Below, piece by piece: positions 13,353-15,184 of a stretch of 15,184 nucleotides of DNA; positions within the stretch are counted from its first letter, which is position 1, and each line of letters starts with the position of its first letter. A program made the position numbers and the translations under genes. The notes under the pieces are model-generated. The model did no database searches. It saw nothing but the letters and a program-made list of their open reading frames with translations, and was not told where the DNA came from. The DNA lies in the NCBI GenBank assembly GCA_937864975.1, contig CALMDI010000552.1, positions 1 through 15,184 of the forward strand, in the 5' to 3' direction. This stretch comes from an uncultured Chloroflexota bacterium (GTDB lineage Bacteria > Chloroflexota > Anaerolineae > Aggregatilineales > Phototrophicaceae).

Positions 13353-14999
13353 CTAACGCCGGCGCATTAAAACGGTTGCGCCGGTGCCGACCACCAGCAC
13401 AACACCTGCCAGACCAAACACGATCAAGCCGAGATTGTCGCGCAGGGGATTGCGCGGTGTCTCCGGTTCTTCGACAATGTCGTTGACGACGATCAGATCA
13501 TCCGGGGGCGGCACCATCGGCGGCACAACGCCTTCCGCCGCGCCGAATGCCAGGTGAATCGTCGCGCCCGGATTTGCCTGCACGCGGAACTGATTCGGCG
13601 TCGTCAGCCCGTAGCCGGATGGCGGCTGTGCAACCGTCACGTACTCGCCCGCGGCGAGGTCGGTGAAGCAGTGGGGCTCGGACGCGCCGTCCGTGTCGTA
13701 ATCCTCGACTTCTTCACCTCCGGCGCGCACTTCAATCGCGCCGTCCGCGACCAGCCCCTCGCCTTCTTCCTGAATGCGGTTCTGGTTGGCGTCGTTGAAC
13801 ACGAGGACGCAGATCGACGCGGTCAGCGCTGCCGGGTCGCGCGCCGGAAGCACGTTGCCCGACGCGACCGAGACGACGGGCGCGGGTGGCGCTTCGGCAG
13901 GATCGACAGACTCGCGATCTTCACCACCGTCGCCGTCGTCCTCGCTCGACTCACCATCAGCTTCAGGATTCTCGTCGTCGGTGTTCTCGTCGCCTTCCGC
14001 GTCCGAGGGTTCACCGTCGCCGTTTTCCTCGCTCGAATCCCCCTCGTCGCCTTGACCCTCGCCTTCCCGAATGATCAGTTCCTGCCCGATCTGGATAATC
14101 CGCGGGTCGGAGATGCCATTCAGTTCCATGATGTCGAGGCGCGTGGTGTCATAGGCGACGGCGATGCTGTCAATTGTATCGCCCGACTGCACGACGTGGA
14201 CAATTGAGCCGTCGTCGCGCTCGTCCTGTGGACTCACAAAGCCCACCGAGCTTGGGGGGGGAGGCGCCGCGGCTTGCGATCCGCCGCCGCCACCACCGCC
14301 GCTGCTCCCGCCGGGCGTGCCCTGCCCGGTCACGACGAGGCGAGCGTCGTCGAAATAGACTTTGTTCAGATATCCCTCAGGCTCATGTTCATCAGAGAGG
14401 GAGAGGACTCTCTGCTGTGACGCATAAATAAAGAACGTGACAGTGCCGCTTGTAGCTGTCGCGCTGACAGAAATTTCTTCCCACCGATCATGTGGTTGTG
14501 CCTGCCCCGACCATACAATATTGCTATCGTTCGGATTAGTGCCGCCGTTGGGGTCGACGCCAACTTTTATATAGGCGCCCATTTCTCCGTTCGAATTACA
14601 TTTCTGGTTGTCCTTTGGCACGAGACAAGTGTGCAGCCAGCCGAAGGCACTACCACGGACAATCGAACCTTCGGGTACACTGACCTGCTGATAAACAGCA
14701 ACTGTATATGTTACGAAACCACCCGAGAAATTGAGCGCTCGTGTACCCGATTTCGGGTCGGGATCAGGTCCATTATGGGGATAAGCTGTTGGGCGCTGAT
14801 TGGTGAATTGACCACTTGGTTCGGCAACCCAAAGCTGCCAGTCCCCCGGAATATTCAGGGTTCCGCTGCCTCGACCGCTGTAAGACCCTTCAAATTCGCC
14901 GTCACGTAAGAGGTTTTGACCATCCTGCGCGCCGACGATGCCAGCGCTCAAAAGGAGCGCGATAATGACGAAAAGCAGCACGCGAATCGGCTGCTGCAT
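13353..14999 (-). CDS. Exported LysM and SdrD-B-like surface protein with C-terminal membrane anchor
   Basis: A 548-residue envelope protein. Residues 1-24 are a signal peptide (cleavage near VGAQ). Residues about 28-226 look like a jelly-roll, carbohydrate-binding-like domain (NLLRDGEFEG, PGDWQLWVAEP, YLNKVYFDDARLVV). After a Gly/Pro linker (230-250), residues 267-311 form a LysM domain (VVQSGDTIDSIAVAYDTT, with IIQIGQELII), which in other proteins binds peptidoglycan or related N-acetylglucosamine polymers. Residues 312-369 are extremely acidic (Asp/Glu/Ser/Gly). Residues about 396-485 are SdrD-B-like (VFNDANQNRIQEEGEG, AAGEYVTV). A membrane helix (about 522-544) ends in RRR, with no LPxTG. 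The predicted role is linking surface sugars or wall material to the membrane. The first third of the gene is noticeably less GC-rich than the rest. The promoter is at 15060-15088. Confidence 0.86.
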   Translation of the reverse strand: MQQPIRVLLFVIIALLLSAGIVGAQDGQNLLRDGEFEGSYSGRGSGTLNIPGDWQLWVAEPSGQFTNQRPTAYPHNGPDPDPKSGTRALNFSGGFVTYTVAVYQQVSVPEGSIVRGSAFGWLHTCLVPKDNQKCNSNGEMGAYIKVGVDPNGGTNPNDSNIVWSGQAQPHDRWEEISVSATATSGTVTFFIYASQQRVLSLSDEHEPEGYLNKVYFDDARLVVTGQGTPGGSSGGGGGGGSQAAAPPPPSSVGFVSPQDERDDGSIVHVVQSGDTIDSIAVAYDTTRLDIMELNGISDPRIIQIGQELIIREGEGQGDEGDSSEENGDGEPSDAEGDENTDDENPEADGESSEDDGDGGEDRESVDPAEAPPAPVVSVASGNVLPARDPAALTASICVLVFNDANQNRIQEEGEGLVADGAIEVRAGGEEVEDYDTDGASEPHCFTDLAAGEYVTVAQPPSGYGLTTPNQFRVQANPGATIHLAFGAAEGVVPPMVPPPDDLIVVNDIVEEPETPRNPLRDNLGLIVFGLAGVVLVVGTGATVLMRRR

Positions 15000-15059
15000 A
15001 GATTTCTACTCTCAACTCAGCCAAAAAGCAGCGCCGGATCAACCCGCACTGGTGGCGCG

Positions 15060-15088
15060 ATTATATGCAGCGCCCCCATGCGAGTCAA
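15060..15088 (-). promoter_or_regulatory. Near-consensus sigma-70 promoter for the LysM envelope operon
   Basis: On the - strand, TTGACT (complement of 15083-15088) is followed after exactly 17 bases by TATAAT (complement of 15060-15065). Transcription would begin near 15053, giving a leader of about 54 bases before the ATG at 14999. This is the strongest promoter in the window and probably drives 14999-12642, perhaps on through the epimerase and rdgB. Confidence 0.82.
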
Positions 15089-15184
15089 TCGTGCAGCCCT
15101 ACGGTTGGGCAACGGTGATGCGCTTTTGGCGGATCGAAATTCGGGAGATTCCCGGTACAATGATGGCAGCGAGTCCCTTTCATG

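Noticed and set aside
12021..13370. A 449-codon + strand frame
   Set aside because: It lies opposite the epimerase and SdrD-B genes, is rich in Arg and Ala as GC-rich antisense frames are, and matches no family. The - strand genes explain the region.
15120..15184. A + strand gene starting at the ATG at 15182 with TACAAT upstream
   Set aside because: A -10-like TACAAT exists near 15159 but no -35 at proper spacing and no ribosome-binding site precedes the ATG. Only one codon is inside the window.

Overview
The window looks like a piece of a GC-rich bacterial chromosome (about 60-65% GC by eye), most probably from Chloroflexota of the Anaerolineae type. This is an inference. It rests on a PknB-like kinase with a very long Thr/Pro linker, several secreted proteins built from SH3-like, LysM, SdrD-B-like and beta-propeller modules joined by TP-rich linkers, and a bacterial translin beside DUF3467. 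No rRNA, tRNA, CRISPR array, integrase or intact insertion sequence is visible.

Layout. 1-1024: the tail of a probable GNAT acetyltransferase and a DUF554 membrane protein (+), then a run of heptanucleotide repeats and a bidirectional terminator. 1025-2266: the rplJ-rplL ribosomal stalk operon (-), with a clear promoter, an L10 leader and an attenuator. 2282-5088: a transmembrane Ser/Thr kinase (-) with its own promoter. 5100-5304: a non-coding block with several perfect hairpins. 5305-7835: a compact operon (-), ssb > DUF3467 > translin > Sua5/TsaC-type threonylcarbamoyl-AMP synthase. 7860-8662: an AT-richer island holding an MltR-like gene split by one in-frame TGA, with an extended -10 promoter and a dyad. 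8838-10945: a secreted SH3b/beta-propeller protein (+) ending at a strong terminator shared with the facing gene. 10952-15088: a leftward group reading LysM/SdrD-B envelope protein > small SdrD-B membrane protein with a repeated TGE[F/L] cytoplasmic tail > UDP-glucuronate 4-epimerase-like SDR > RdgB nucleotide-pool sanitiser, with a near-consensus promoter at 15060-15088.

How it fits together. The housekeeping genes cover translation (L10, L7/L12, tRNA t6A formation), DNA maintenance (SSB) and nucleotide hygiene (RdgB). Between them are cell-surface and signalling proteins: a kinase with a large extracellular sensor, a LysM anchor protein, a protein with a repetitive Thr-containing cytoplasmic tail, and a sugar epimerase that could feed surface polysaccharide synthesis. 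The points most worth following are the bacterial translin that keeps the four acidic positions of the TRAX catalytic site (from memory), the regularly placed valine patches in the kinase linker, the TGE[F/L] tail repeats, the TGA-interrupted island gene, the hairpin cluster at 5130-5233, and the heptad repeats around rplL.
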